DNA of 40,302 nt from the NCBI GenBank assembly GCA_003963365.1, contig RXJG01000002.1, positions 384,817 to 425,118 of the forward strand. The letters are read 5' to 3'. The notes under the pieces are model-generated. The model worked only from the letters and a program-made list of their open reading frames with translations, was not told where the DNA came from and ran no database searches. This document shows, piece by piece, positions 25,256 through 33,460 of this stretch. The DNA is from Sphingobacteriales bacterium (GTDB lineage: Bacteria > Bacteroidota > Bacteroidia > Chitinophagales > Chitinophagaceae). The position numbers were made by a program, and so were the translations under genes. Position 1 is the first letter of the stretch; every line of letters starts with the position of its first letter.

Positions 25256-25561
25256 ATGTCTCAGCGAATCAGAATCAAATTACAGTCTTACGACCATAAC
25301 CTGGTGGATAAATCTGCCGAAAAAATCGTAAAAACTGTACGCAGCACAGGCGCCGTGGTAACAGGTCCTATTCCTTTACCTACCAAGAAGAAAATTTTTA
25401 CTGTATTACGTTCACCTCACGTTAATAAAAAGAGCCGTGAACAGTTCCAGTTAGCTACACACAAGCGTTTACTGGATATCTACACTTCTTCCAGCCGCAC
25501 TGTAGATGCTTTAAGTAAGCTGGACTTACCAAGTGGTGTGGAAGTTGAAATTAAAGCGTAA
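25256..25561 (+). CDS. rpsJ: 30S ribosomal protein S10
   Basis: S10 is a small-subunit head protein that also binds NusB in antitermination. The 101-aa product starts at ATG 25256 ([16 protein letters not shown]). An in-frame TTG at 25223 overlaps the promoter box and is rejected. Conserved segments are [20 protein letters not shown] and RKLLDIY-like [10 protein letters not shown]. It is the first gene of the operon and is followed by an unusually long 280-base spacer. Confidence 0.97.
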   Translation: MSQRIRIKLQSYDHNLVDKSAEKIVKTVRSTGAVVTGPIPLPTKKKIFTVLRSPHVNKKSREQFQLATHKRLLDIYTSSSRTVDALSKLDLPSGVEVEIKA

Positions 25562-25841
25562 AAGATGGTCAGCCCGGGGCGGCAAGACCAGCTACAAAAG
25601 TTCTTTTAATAAGTTATTCATCTATGCTTGTGCAACCACAAGCCGCTGGATGCGACATACACAGGAAGCGAAAGCCAACTGTATTTAATAATAAAGGTTG
25701 AACATAAAAACAAGCTGTTCAGGGTTTGTTTTCCTTAGGTAACTCCATAATGGAAAGTACCATAGGCAAACGGGGATTGAAGTTAAACACCGCAGGGTGT
25801 TCCCAACTGTCCTTTCAACCCACAGCGTAAATTGATATAAA
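25562..25841 (+). other. 280-base rpsJ-rplC spacer with several hairpins
   Basis: No ORF is found on either strand that I would accept. GCTTGTG/CACAAGC near 25627-25645 forms a seven-base perfect hairpin with a four-base loop. A second hairpin lies around 25733-25770, built on GGTA/TACC and CCA/TGG. CACC/GGTG forms a third near 25790. GGTTGAA near 25697 can pair with TTCAACC near 25815 to close the domain. Other gaps in this operon are 20-130 bases, so this one is exceptional. A cis-acting leader controlling rplC onward is possible. Confidence 0.5.
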
Positions 25842-26459
25842 ATGAAAGGTATTATTGGAAAAAAAATTGGGATGACCAGCATCTTCAGTTCCGATGGCAA
25901 GCAAACTGCTTGTACCATCATTGAAGCTGGTCCTTGCGTTGTTACCCAGGTTAAGACTACAGAAACCGACGGTTATAATTCCCTTCAATTAGCATTCGGC
26001 GATAAAAAAGAAAAGCATACCAACGCTGCACAAAAGAATCATTTCGCCAAAGCAAATACTCCGGCTAAAAAAGTTGTAAAAGAATTCAGAGATTATTCCA
26101 TAGAAAAAAATTTAGGTGAAACTATTACTGTTGACATTTTCGCTGAAGGCGATAAAGTTGAAGTAGTAGGTACTACAAAAGGTAAAGGCTTCCAGGGTGT
26201 AGTTAAACGCCATGGCTTTACCGGTGTGGGTGGGGCATCTCACGGTCAGCACGACCGTCAAAGAGCTCCGGGTTCTTTGGGTAACTCTTCTGATGCATCC
26301 CGTGTAATGAAAGGTATGCGTATGGCCGGCCGCCTGGGTGCAGACAGGGTAAAAGCAAAAGGGCTGAAAGTAGTGAAAATTTTTCCAGAGAAAAATTACA
26401 TCCTCGTGAGCGGTTCTGTTCCGGGTTACAACGGTTCAATAGTATTAATACAAAAGTAA
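25842..26459 (+). CDS. rplC: 50S ribosomal protein L3
   Basis: L3 is a primary 23S-binding protein that reaches the peptidyl-transferase centre. The 205-aa product begins [15 protein letters not shown] and has the conserved loop segment [19 protein letters not shown], with [15 protein letters not shown] after it. The glutamine in the HGQ segment, which is methylated in E. coli L3, is present. It is preceded by the 280-base spacer. Confidence 0.97.
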   Translation: MKGIIGKKIGMTSIFSSDGKQTACTIIEAGPCVVTQVKTTETDGYNSLQLAFGDKKEKHTNAAQKNHFAKANTPAKKVVKEFRDYSIEKNLGETITVDIFAEGDKVEVVGTTKGKGFQGVVKRHGFTGVGGASHGQHDRQRAPGSLGNSSDASRVMKGMRMAGRLGADRVKAKGLKVVKIFPEKNYILVSGSVPGYNGSIVLIQK

Positions 26460-26497
26460 ACGCACTGTAAGGTGCATTACCAAATAAACGAAGTACG

Positions 26498-27127
26498 ATG
26501 CAAGTAGATGTATTAAGTATAAAAGGTCAGAAAACCGGTCGCACAGTTGAGTTACCGGAAGAAATATTTGGTGTGGAACCAAACGACCATGTGATATACC
26601 TCGCTGTTAAGCAATTTTTAGGTGCTAACCGCCAGGGAACACACAAAGTGAAAACCCGTGCTGAAGTAAAAGGTGCCAGCCGTAAACTGCACCGTCAAAA
26701 AGGTACTGGTGGTTCACGTAAAGGGAATATTCGTAACCCATTGTATAAAGGCGGTGGTACCATCTTTGGACCCAAGCCTCATGGTTACGATATCAAATTA
26801 AACCGTAAGGTGAAGGATATTGCTAAAATGAGTGCCCTTTCTTACAAAGCAAAAGAAAACGCTATTGTCGTTGTGGAAGATATCACATTGAATACTCCTA
26901 AAACAAAAGAGTTTGCTGGTATTTTAAGCAGCCTCAATGTTGCCGGTAAAAAAGCATTAGTGATAACTCCTGAGTACAACGATAACCTGTATTTAAGCTT
27001 GCGCAATATGCCTTCAGTTGAAGGAGCATTGCTGAGCGACATGAATACATACGATTTAGTTAATGCTGAAGTATTAGTATTAACTGAAAGTGCGGCAAAG
27101 ATTTTTAGTGAAGAAGCGGAAGCTTAA
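26498..27127 (+). CDS. rplD: 50S ribosomal protein L4
   Basis: L4 binds 23S rRNA and lines the exit tunnel; in E. coli it also represses the S10 operon. The 209-aa product shows the tunnel loop region VKGASRKLHRQKGTGGSRKG and PLYKGGGTIFGPKPHGY, with a C-terminal LLSDMNTYDLVNAEVLVLTE segment. Whether it autoregulates here is unknown, but the 280-base rpsJ-rplC spacer would be a candidate target. Confidence 0.97.
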   Translation: MQVDVLSIKGQKTGRTVELPEEIFGVEPNDHVIYLAVKQFLGANRQGTHKVKTRAEVKGASRKLHRQKGTGGSRKGNIRNPLYKGGGTIFGPKPHGYDIKLNRKVKDIAKMSALSYKAKENAIVVVEDITLNTPKTKEFAGILSSLNVAGKKALVITPEYNDNLYLSLRNMPSVEGALLSDMNTYDLVNAEVLVLTESAAKIFSEEAEA

Positions 27128-27153
27128 TTAACAAATTAGAAAACTGAGTAACA

Positions 27154-27453
27154 ATGAAACTCTCTGAAGTTTTAGTAAAGCCGATACTGAGCGAAAAAGC
27201 AAATGCACAGCAGGAAAAACTGCACCGTTATGCTTTTAAAGTTAGTCGCAAGGCTAACAAGCTGGAAATTAAAAAAGCAGTAGAAGAATTTTATGGTGTG
27301 AATGTAGTGGATGTAAATACTGCCGTTGTTCCTTCTAAGAAAAAATCAAGGATGACAAAGTCCGGTGTTCTTAGTGGTAGCAAGCCTGCTTATAAAAAAG
27401 CTCTGGTTACTGTAGCAGAAGGTGATACTATCGACTTATACGGTAATATTTAA
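27154..27453 (+). CDS. rplW: 50S ribosomal protein L23
   Basis: L23 sits at the tunnel exit and docks trigger factor and SRP. The 99-aa product has the family start VLVKPILSEKANAQQE and the middle segment YAFKVSRKANKLEIKKAVEE, followed by a basic loop PSKKKSRMTKSG. The length is normal. It lies 26 bases after rplD. Confidence 0.96.
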   Translation: MKLSEVLVKPILSEKANAQQEKLHRYAFKVSRKANKLEIKKAVEEFYGVNVVDVNTAVVPSKKKSRMTKSGVLSGSKPAYKKALVTVAEGDTIDLYGNI

Positions 27454-27508
27454 TAAACAAATTCATTAAAGCAGCGAAGCTGATAAGTTCGCAACAAAAC
27501 AAATAACA

Positions 27509-28348
<840 letters not shown>

Positions 28349-28364
28349 TTATCGTGTTAAAATG

Positions 28365-28382
28365 GTCCCGACCTGTCGGGAC
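28365..28382. repeat. Perfect palindrome GTCCCGAC/GTCGGGAC
   Basis: GTCCCGAC (28365-28372) and GTCGGGAC (28375-28382) are separated by CT in the rplB-rpsS gap. There is no T run, so it is not a terminator. The core CCCG/CGGG recalls the palindromes at 15565 and 34033. Confidence 0.7.
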
Positions 28383-28405
28383 AAATCAACAGAAAATAAA
28401 ATAAT

Positions 28406-28678
28406 ATGGCTCGTTCAATTAAAAAAGGTCCTTACATCGCTGCTCACTTGGAAAAGAAAGTGCTGGCAGTTAACGAAGGCAAAGCAAAAAAAGGAGTTAT
28501 TAAAACATGGAGCCGCCGCTCTACTATCACTCCTGATTTTGTTGGTCACACATTCGCAGTGCATAACGGTAACAAGTTTATCCCTGTGTATGTAACGGAA
28601 TTTATGGTGGGACATAAGTTAGGTGAATTTGCACCAACCCGCCAGTTTAAAGGACACTCAAGTAAAAAAATAGCATAA
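28406..28678 (+). CDS. rpsS: 30S ribosomal protein S19
   Basis: S19 forms a complex with S13 in the small-subunit head. The 90-aa product starts [18 protein letters not shown] and contains [20 protein letters not shown] and the C-terminal [15 protein letters not shown] signature. A different overlapping frame from 28362 is a shadow. A palindrome occupies the gap upstream and an octad hairpin the gap downstream. Confidence 0.97.
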   Translation: MARSIKKGPYIAAHLEKKVLAVNEGKAKKGVIKTWSRRSTITPDFVGHTFAVHNGNKFIPVYVTEFMVGHKLGEFAPTRQFKGHSSKKIA

Positions 28679-28680
28679 AC

Positions 28681-28745
28681 GTTTAATGGTTTAATAGTTT
28701 AATGGTTCTTTAACCTTAAACCTTTGAACCCTTAAACCCTGAAAC
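28681..28745. repeat. Octad-phased hairpin in the rpsS-rplV spacer
   Basis: The left arm is built of eight-base words: GTTTAATG at 28681, GTTTAATA at 28689 and GTTTAATG at 28697. The right arm (28712-28745) is built of eight-base words such as TTAAACCT, TTGAACCC and TTAAACCC. The reverse complement of the right arm, in register, gives GTTTCAGG, GTTTAAGG, GTTCAAAG and GTTTAAGG, so the arms pair word by word with mismatches at word ends. Confidence 0.8.
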
Positions 28746-28754
28746 TTAAATATA

Positions 28755-29099
28755 ATGGAAGCTGTAGCAAAACTTAGAAATTATCCCACATCACCCCGCA
28801 AAATGCGTTTGCTGGCTGATGAAATAAGGGGACTGGGTGTAGAAAAGGCATTGGCGTTACTGGAGTTTCATCCACAACATAATTCTACTCCTTTATTCAA
28901 ATTGCTGAAGAGTGCTGTAAACAACTGGGAGCAAAAGAACAGCGGCAGCAGCGCAGCTGATGCAAACCTGGTGGTAAAAACAATCTTTGTGGATGGTGGT
29001 CGTACCATTAAAAGAATGTTACCTGCTCCGCAAGGCCGTGCTTACCGCATGCGCAAGCGCAGCAATCATATAACAATCATTGTAGATACTAAAAATTAA
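28755..29099 (+). CDS. rplV: 50S ribosomal protein L22
   Basis: L22 lines the exit tunnel with L4. The 114-aa product has YPTSPRKMRLLADEIRG near the start, a long helix, and the hairpin region IFVDGGRTIKRMLPAPQGRA that reaches the tunnel, ending RKRSNHITIIVDTK. The length is normal for the family. Confidence 0.96.
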   Translation: MEAVAKLRNYPTSPRKMRLLADEIRGLGVEKALALLEFHPQHNSTPLFKLLKSAVNNWEQKNSGSSAADANLVVKTIFVDGGRTIKRMLPAPQGRAYRMRKRSNHITIIVDTKN

Positions 29100-29120
29100 T
29101 AAACATATTTAAACCATAAT

Positions 29121-29939
29121 ATGGGTCAGAAAACAAATCCTATTGGTGCCAGGTTAGGAATTATCCGCGGATGGGAATCTAACTGGTTCGGTAACAAAAA
29201 AGATTTTGCCACCAAGTTGATTGAGGATAACAAAATCAGGAACTACCTGAATGCCCGTATCAACAAAGGCGGTATTTCTAAAATCGTTATTGAGCGTACA
29301 CTCAATAAGCTGATTGTTACGATTCACACTTCCAAGCCCGGTATCATCATTGGTAAAGGTGGTGGTGAGGTTGACCGTGTAAAAGAAGAGTTGAAGAAAC
29401 TTACCGGAAAGGATGATGTGCAAATCAACATCCTCGAGATTCGCCGTCCTGAACTGGATGCGATGATTGTAGGTGATACGATTGCCCGCCAAATCGAAAA
29501 CCGTATTAACTATAAACGTGCCATTAAAATGGCTATCGCTTCTGCCATGCGTATGGGTGCTGAAGGGATCAAAGTAAAAGTAGGTGGCCGTTTGGGTGGT
29601 GCTGAAATTGCCCGTAGCGAAGAAATTAAACAAGGACGTACTCCTTTACATACACTCCGTATGGATATTGACTACGCTAACGTAGCTGCTTTAACTGTAT
29701 ACGGTAAGATTGGTATTAAAGTATGGATTTGTAAAGGTGAAGTATTAGCCAAGAGAGATTTGAATCCAAACTTCGTTAGCAGCAAGAGCGAAGTAACTGA
29801 CAGAAGAGGTGGTGATGACCGCAGAGGTGGCGACAGAAGAGATGACCGCAGCCGTGGCGGTGAAAGAAGAGGCGGTGGCGGAGATAGAAGAGGTGGTGGT
29901 CACAGTGGTGGCGGACAAAGAAGAGGCGGTGGAAGATAA
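29121..29939 (+). CDS. rpsC: 30S ribosomal protein S3 with RGG-rich tail
   Basis: S3 lines the mRNA entry tunnel and contributes to helicase activity. The 272-aa product has the KH domain [16 protein letters not shown] (after KPGIII) and the C-terminal domain with [20 protein letters not shown]. The normal core ends near residue 220. About 45 further residues are almost only R, G and D (repeats such as DRRGG and RRGGG). RGG tails bind RNA in other proteins. The extension is in frame and looks genuine; I believe such tails occur in relatives, but cannot check. Confidence 0.96.
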   Translation: MGQKTNPIGARLGIIRGWESNWFGNKKDFATKLIEDNKIRNYLNARINKGGISKIVIERTLNKLIVTIHTSKPGIIIGKGGGEVDRVKEELKKLTGKDDVQINILEIRRPELDAMIVGDTIARQIENRINYKRAIKMAIASAMRMGAEGIKVKVGGRLGGAEIARSEEIKQGRTPLHTLRMDIDYANVAALTVYGKIGIKVWICKGEVLAKRDLNPNFVSSKSEVTDRRGGDDRRGGDRRDDRSRGGERRGGGGDRRGGGHSGGGQRRGGGR

Positions 29940-29967
29940 GCTCAGCTTAATAAAGTGAAGAACGATG

Positions 29968-30025
29968 AAGTGAGTGACACAACGGAAGTAAAATAAAGGA
30001 CAGAACGTTGGTCAACAAAAAATAA
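29968..30025 (+). repeat. Dispersed spacer repeat, copy 2 (before rplP)
   Basis: AAGTGAGTGACACAAC (29968-29983) and, 23 bases later, GTTGGTCAACAAAAAATAA (30007-30025). Compared with the fusA copy, GCT..AGC has become GTT..AAC, which keeps the pairing. It is followed by a six-base repeat (CAGAAA three times) up to the rplP start. Confidence 0.8.
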
Positions 30026-30058
30026 CAGAAACAGAAACAGAAAAAGAAACTTAATACA

Positions 30059-30481
30059 ATGTTACAGCCAAAAAGAACAAAGCATAGGAAAGCACAAAAA
30101 GGCCGCATCCGTGAAGTTGCCAAACGTGGTACTTCACTGTCTTTCGGAACCTTTGGTTTAAAAGCTTTGGAACCGGTGTGGATGACTAACCGCCAGATTG
30201 AAGCTGCCCGCCAGGCTATGACCCGTGCCATGAAGAGAGAAGGTAATGTGTGGATTAGAATTTTCCCTGATAAACCAATTACCCGCAAACCGGCGGAAGT
30301 GAGGATGGGTAAAGGTAAAGGTAACCCTGAATTTTGGGCTGCTGTAGTAGAACCAGGTCGTATGTTGTTTGAGTGTGATGGTGTTACAGAAGCAACGGCA
30401 AAAGAAGCAATGTTATTAGCAGCACAAAAACTGCCAATCAAAACAAAGTTTGTTGTTCGCCGTGATTACAGTGCAGCATAA
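30059..30481 (+). CDS. rplP: 50S ribosomal protein L16
   Basis: L16 helps position A-site tRNA and is added late in 50S assembly. The 140-aa product begins [16 protein letters not shown]. It has [20 protein letters not shown] and [20 protein letters not shown]; the latter contains the arginine region modified in some bacteria. The length is normal. Confidence 0.97.
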   Translation: MLQPKRTKHRKAQKGRIREVAKRGTSLSFGTFGLKALEPVWMTNRQIEAARQAMTRAMKREGNVWIRIFPDKPITRKPAEVRMGKGKGNPEFWAAVVEPGRMLFECDGVTEATAKEAMLLAAQKLPIKTKFVVRRDYSAA

Positions 30482-30510
30482 TTAATTAAGAAAATTCAAA
30501 ACCATATACA

Positions 30511-30720
30511 ATGGCAAAAAGAATTGATTTTGTAAAAAGCATTAAAGACCTGAACGAAGCGGATTTGCAGTCCCGCATTAAAGAGGATGAGTTGAGGTTA
30601 AAAAAACTGGAGTTTGCTCATGCTATTTCTCCACTGGAGAATCCAATGAGCATCCGTGATATGCGCAAGGACCTTGCCCGTTTAAAAACAGAATTGCAAA
30701 AAAGAAAATTAGGTGTATAA
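30511..30720 (+). CDS. rpmC: 50S ribosomal protein L29
   Basis: L29 lies beside L23 at the tunnel exit. The 69-aa product is two helices: LNEADLQSRIKEDELRLKKL and a second helix containing the signature ISPLENPMSIRDMRKDLARL, with a basic end LQKRKLGV. It is spaced 29 bases after rplP. Confidence 0.94.
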   Translation: MAKRIDFVKSIKDLNEADLQSRIKEDELRLKKLEFAHAISPLENPMSIRDMRKDLARLKTELQKRKLGV

Positions 30721-30742
30721 CCTGATATAAATTAATCAGACA

Positions 30743-31000
30743 ATGGCTGAAAGAAATTTAAGAAAAACAAGGATTGGGGTTGTTACCAGTAACAAAATGA
30801 CAAAGACTATTACTGTTTCTGTAGAAAGAAAAGTAAAGCACCCCATCTATGGTAAGTTCCTTAAAAAGACCACCAAGTTTCATGCTCATGATGAAAAGAA
30901 TGAGTGTACAATTGGTGATATCGTAAAAATTATGGAAACCCGTCCGCTGAGTAAAACAAAGCGCTGGAGACTGGTGGAAGTAGTGGAAAAAGCGAAGTAG
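30743..31000 (+). CDS. rpsQ: 30S ribosomal protein S17
   Basis: S17 is an early-binding small-subunit protein with an OB fold. The 85-aa product starts [20 protein letters not shown] and contains [20 protein letters not shown] and the C-terminal [18 protein letters not shown]. Its stop is followed at once by the heptad-phased spacer. Confidence 0.96.
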   Translation: MAERNLRKTRIGVVTSNKMTKTITVSVERKVKHPIYGKFLKKTTKFHAHDEKNECTIGDIVKIMETRPLSKTKRWRLVEVVEKAK

Positions 31001-31005
31001 AAAAA

Positions 31006-31102
31006 AGCTACGAGCTACGAGCTATAAGCTACGGGCCGTATTTAAAAACTGATATTAAGTAAACGCTAAAGGCTCGCAATTCGCAGCTGATAGCTCAAAG
31101 CT
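31006..31102. repeat. Heptad-phased AGCT hairpin in the rpsQ-rplN spacer
   Basis: AGCT occurs every seven bases in the left arm (31006, 31013, 31020, 31027, then GGCC at 31034). The right arm, ending at 31102, read as reverse complement, also has AGCT at seven-base steps, changing to AATT and AGCC. The arms therefore pair in four-base blocks separated by three-base mismatched steps, across a loop of about 30 bases. Confidence 0.8.
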
Positions 31103-31109
31103 AAATAAT

Positions 31110-31478
31110 ATGATTCAGCAAGAAAGCAGGTTAAACGTAGCAGATAACAGCGGTGCAAAAGAAGTACTGTGTATCCGTGTACTGGGTAACAGTGGCCAGG
31201 ATTATGCAGGCATCGGCGATAAAATTGTTGTTACCGTTAAGGATGCATTACCAGCCGGTGGTATTAAGAAAGGTACTGTTGCTAAAGCAGTTATCGTTCG
31301 TACTAAAAAGAAGTTACGCCGTAAGGATGGTTCTTATATTCGCTTTGATGATAACGCAGTAGTGTTATTGAATGCAGCAGATGAGCCACGTGGTACCCGT
31401 ATTTTCGGACCAGTTGCCAGGGAGTTGCGTGATAAAGGATATATGAAAATTATTTCATTGGCTCCTGAAGTACTTTAA
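31110..31478 (+). CDS. rplN: 50S ribosomal protein L14
   Basis: L14 forms part of an intersubunit bridge with 16S rRNA. The 122-aa product starts [19 protein letters not shown] and has [20 protein letters not shown] and the C-terminal [20 protein letters not shown]. The length is exactly that of most bacterial L14 proteins. Confidence 0.98.
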   Translation: MIQQESRLNVADNSGAKEVLCIRVLGNSGQDYAGIGDKIVVTVKDALPAGGIKKGTVAKAVIVRTKKKLRRKDGSYIRFDDNAVVLLNAADEPRGTRIFGPVARELRDKGYMKIISLAPEVL

Positions 31479-31481
31479 AAA

Positions 31482-31584
31482 AGCTACGAGCTACGGGCCT
31501 TGGGCTACGAGCTTGTATAAATAAAAAAAATAGTTTCATTGCTATAGAGCCGGGCTCAAAGCTCACCACTCATAGCTCAAAGCT
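31482..31584. repeat. Heptad-phased AGCT hairpin in the rplN-rplX spacer
   Basis: The left arm has AGCT at 31482 and 31489, then GGCC at 31496, GGCT at 31503 and AGCT at 31510. The right arm ends in AGCT at 31581-31584 and, reverse-complemented, again gives four-base AGCT-like blocks every seven bases. It uses the same words as the rpsQ-rplN spacer, unlike the octad spacers. The loop is A/T-rich. Confidence 0.78.
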
Positions 31585-31592
31585 TAAAAAAA

Positions 31593-31931
31593 ATGAGCAA
31601 CAGATTCAAACCAAAGTTTAACATTAAGAAAGGCGATTCAGTAGTAGTGATTGCCGGTGATGATAAAGACCTGAAGAAGGCACGTAAAGTGTTAGAAGTT
31701 ATCGTGGACAAAGGACGTGTGGTAGTAGAAGGCGTAAACATCATTACCAAACACACTAAACCATCTGCTCAAAATACAAAGGGTGGTATTGTAAAGAAAG
31801 AAGCGCCAATCCACATCAGCAATGTTATGTTGTACGATGCTAAAAAAGGTGAAGGAACAAAAGTTACCCGTGAACGTAAAGATGGTAAACTGGTTCGTGT
31901 TTCTAAAAAATCTGGCGAAGTAATTAAATAG
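31593..31931 (+). CDS. rplX: 50S ribosomal protein L24
   Basis: L24 initiates 50S assembly and lies near the tunnel exit. The 112-aa product has a KOW motif in FNIKKGDSVVVIAGDDKDLK, then GRVVVEGVNIITKHTKP and GGIVKKEAPIHISNVMLYD. It starts eight bases after the AGCT hairpin. Confidence 0.96.
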   Translation: MSNRFKPKFNIKKGDSVVVIAGDDKDLKKARKVLEVIVDKGRVVVEGVNIITKHTKPSAQNTKGGIVKKEAPIHISNVMLYDAKKGEGTKVTRERKDGKLVRVSKKSGEVIK

Positions 31932-31965
31932 AAAAGTTTCCTGAAAAGGGTAAATTATAAAAACG

Positions 31966-32529
31966 ATGAGTAACACAAAATATACTCCGAGGTTAGCAGA
32001 CAAGTACAAAAAAGATGTTGTACCTGCATTAATGAAAAAATTTGGATACAGTTCAGTGATGGAAATTCCCCGCCTGGAGAAAATCTGTTTGAACCGTGGT
32101 GTTAACGGCGCTGTCAACGATAAAAAGTTAATTGACATTGCTGTTGATGAATTATCAAACATCACCGGTCAGAAAGCTGTATCAACTTTGTCTAAGAAAG
32201 ACATCTCAAACTTTAAATTGCGTAAAGCAATGCCCATTGGTGCAAGAGTTACTTTACGTGGTGTAAAGATGTATGAATTCTTAGACCGTTTAATTGCTAC
32301 TGCATTACCCCGTGTACGTGACTTTAAAGGTGTAAATGAAAAGTCATTTGATGGCCGCGGTAACTATACCATGGGTATCACTGAGCAGATCATCTTCCCT
32401 GAAATTGATATCGACAAAGTGAATAAAATCACCGGTATGGATATCACTTTTGTTACCACAGCTCAAACAAATGAAGAAGCGTTTGAATTGCTGAAAGAAC
32501 TGGGAATGCCTTTCCGTAAAAAAGACTAA
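31966..32529 (+). CDS. rplE: 50S ribosomal protein L5
   Basis: L5 binds 5S rRNA and contacts S13 across the subunit interface. The 187-aa product has [39 protein letters not shown], the VTLRG...YEFLDRL region and [20 protein letters not shown]. The C-terminal [20 protein letters not shown] completes the family pattern. The length is normal. Confidence 0.97.
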   Translation: MSNTKYTPRLADKYKKDVVPALMKKFGYSSVMEIPRLEKICLNRGVNGAVNDKKLIDIAVDELSNITGQKAVSTLSKKDISNFKLRKAMPIGARVTLRGVKMYEFLDRLIATALPRVRDFKGVNEKSFDGRGNYTMGITEQIIFPEIDIDKVNKITGMDITFVTTAQTNEEAFELLKELGMPFRKKD

Positions 32530-32586
32530 TTAATTATTTAGAAATTTTTTGATAAGAAAAGTTTCCAATCAAATTAAAATAAAAAC

Positions 32587-32856
32587 ATGGCAAAAGAATC
32601 AATTAAAGCCAGACAAAAGAAAAGAGAAAGAATGGTTGCTCAGTACGCTGAAAAACGTGCTGCATTAAAAGCCGCCGGTGAATGGCAGGCATTAGATGCA
32701 TTACCAAAAAACTCTTCTTCCGTAAGATTAAAGAACCGCTGCCAGTTAACTGGTCGTCCTAAAGGATACATGCGTTTCTTTGGTGTAAGTCGTGTAATGT
32801 TTAGAGAAATGGCTTTAAACGGAAAGATTCCGGGAGTTAAAAAAGCAAGCTGGTAA
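32587..32856 (+). CDS. rpsN: 30S ribosomal protein S14 (zinc-independent form)
   Basis: S14 helps assemble the small-subunit head. The 89-aa product is the longer C-minus form: it has [20 protein letters not shown] but lacks the two CxxC pairs of the zinc-binding form. The end [15 protein letters not shown] is typical. A heptad-word spacer follows. Confidence 0.97.
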   Translation: MAKESIKARQKKRERMVAQYAEKRAALKAAGEWQALDALPKNSSSVRLKNRCQLTGRPKGYMRFFGVSRVMFREMALNGKIPGVKKASW

Positions 32857-32860
32857 TAAC

Positions 32861-32902
32861 TGGTTGCTGGTTATCGGTTGCTTGTTAACTGGTAACGATA
32901 AA
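32861..32902. repeat. Heptad words (TGGTTGC type) in the rpsN-rpsH spacer
   Basis: Six seven-base units run in register from 32861. The first is TGGTTGC, the second TGGTTAT, the third (32875) CGGTTGC; later ones drift (CTGGTAA at 32889). GTTAAC-like palindromic bases occur inside, but no long right arm is seen. Confidence 0.65.
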
Positions 32903-32933
32903 CAAAATTTTGAACTGAATAATTTGAAATAAC

Positions 32934-33332
32934 ATGGTAACGGATGCAATAGCAGATTTCCTTACAAGAATTCGTAACGCACAAATGGCGGGTCACCGTA
33001 TTGTGGAAATTCCTGCTTCTAACCTGAAGAAGCGTTTAACTGAAATCTTATACGACCAGGGATATATCCTGAAGTATAAGTTTGAAGATGACAGCAAACA
33101 AGGCGTTATTAAAATTGCTTTGAAGTATGACCCTCAAACAAAGGAACCAGCTATCAAAGAATTAGAAAGAATCAGCCGCCCTGGTTTGCGCCAGTACGCC
33201 AAGCCTGATGAATTCAAACGTGTAAAGAATGGGTTAGGTGTTGCTATCATCAGCACATCAAAAGGTGTGATGACGGATAAGCAGGCTAAATCTCAGAATG
33301 TAGGTGGCGAAGTTCTTTGCTATATCTATTAA
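32934..33332 (+). CDS. rpsH: 30S ribosomal protein S8
   Basis: S8 binds the central domain of 16S rRNA and in E. coli represses the spc operon. The 132-aa product begins [20 protein letters not shown], with [20 protein letters not shown] and the conserved [20 protein letters not shown] near the end. It is followed by a 128-base spacer whose last part is heptad-phased. Confidence 0.97.
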   Translation: MVTDAIADFLTRIRNAQMAGHRIVEIPASNLKKRLTEILYDQGYILKYKFEDDSKQGVIKIALKYDPQTKEPAIKELERISRPGLRQYAKPDEFKRVKNGLGVAIISTSKGVMTDKQAKSQNVGGEVLCYIY

Positions 33333-33424
33333 TCGCTGCATGCTTTTTAGCTGCAACCGGCAATCAGAAAAGAAACGTTGATGATACATTAAGCTGAACT
33401 ATACTAAGCTGACCGGTTATCAAC

Positions 33425-33459
33425 CACAAACAATAAACAACAAACTACAAACAAGAAAT
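33425..33459. repeat. Heptad words (nACAAAC type) before rplF
   Basis: Five seven-base units from 33425: CACAAAC, then AATAAAC at 33432, AACAAAC at 33439, TACAAAC at 33446 and a drifting last unit. Unlike the hairpin spacers, no matching left arm (GTTTGTn words) is visible upstream, so this looks like a one-sided array. Confidence 0.65.
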
Positions 33460-33460
33460 T

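Noticed and set aside
29154-29633. A 159-codon open frame on the minus strand
   Set aside because: It lies wholly opposite rpsC, is rich in F, N and T as expected of an antisense shadow, and has no promoter or family likeness.
29947-30441. A 164-codon open frame on the minus strand
   Set aside because: It covers the rpsC-rplP gap and rplP in antisense. Its C-terminal poly-F/C/S stretch comes from the A-rich spacer; rplP on the plus strand is certain.
31692-32165. A 157-codon open frame on the minus strand
   Set aside because: It is antisense to the ends of rplX and rplE, which are unmistakable, and has no plausible protein features.
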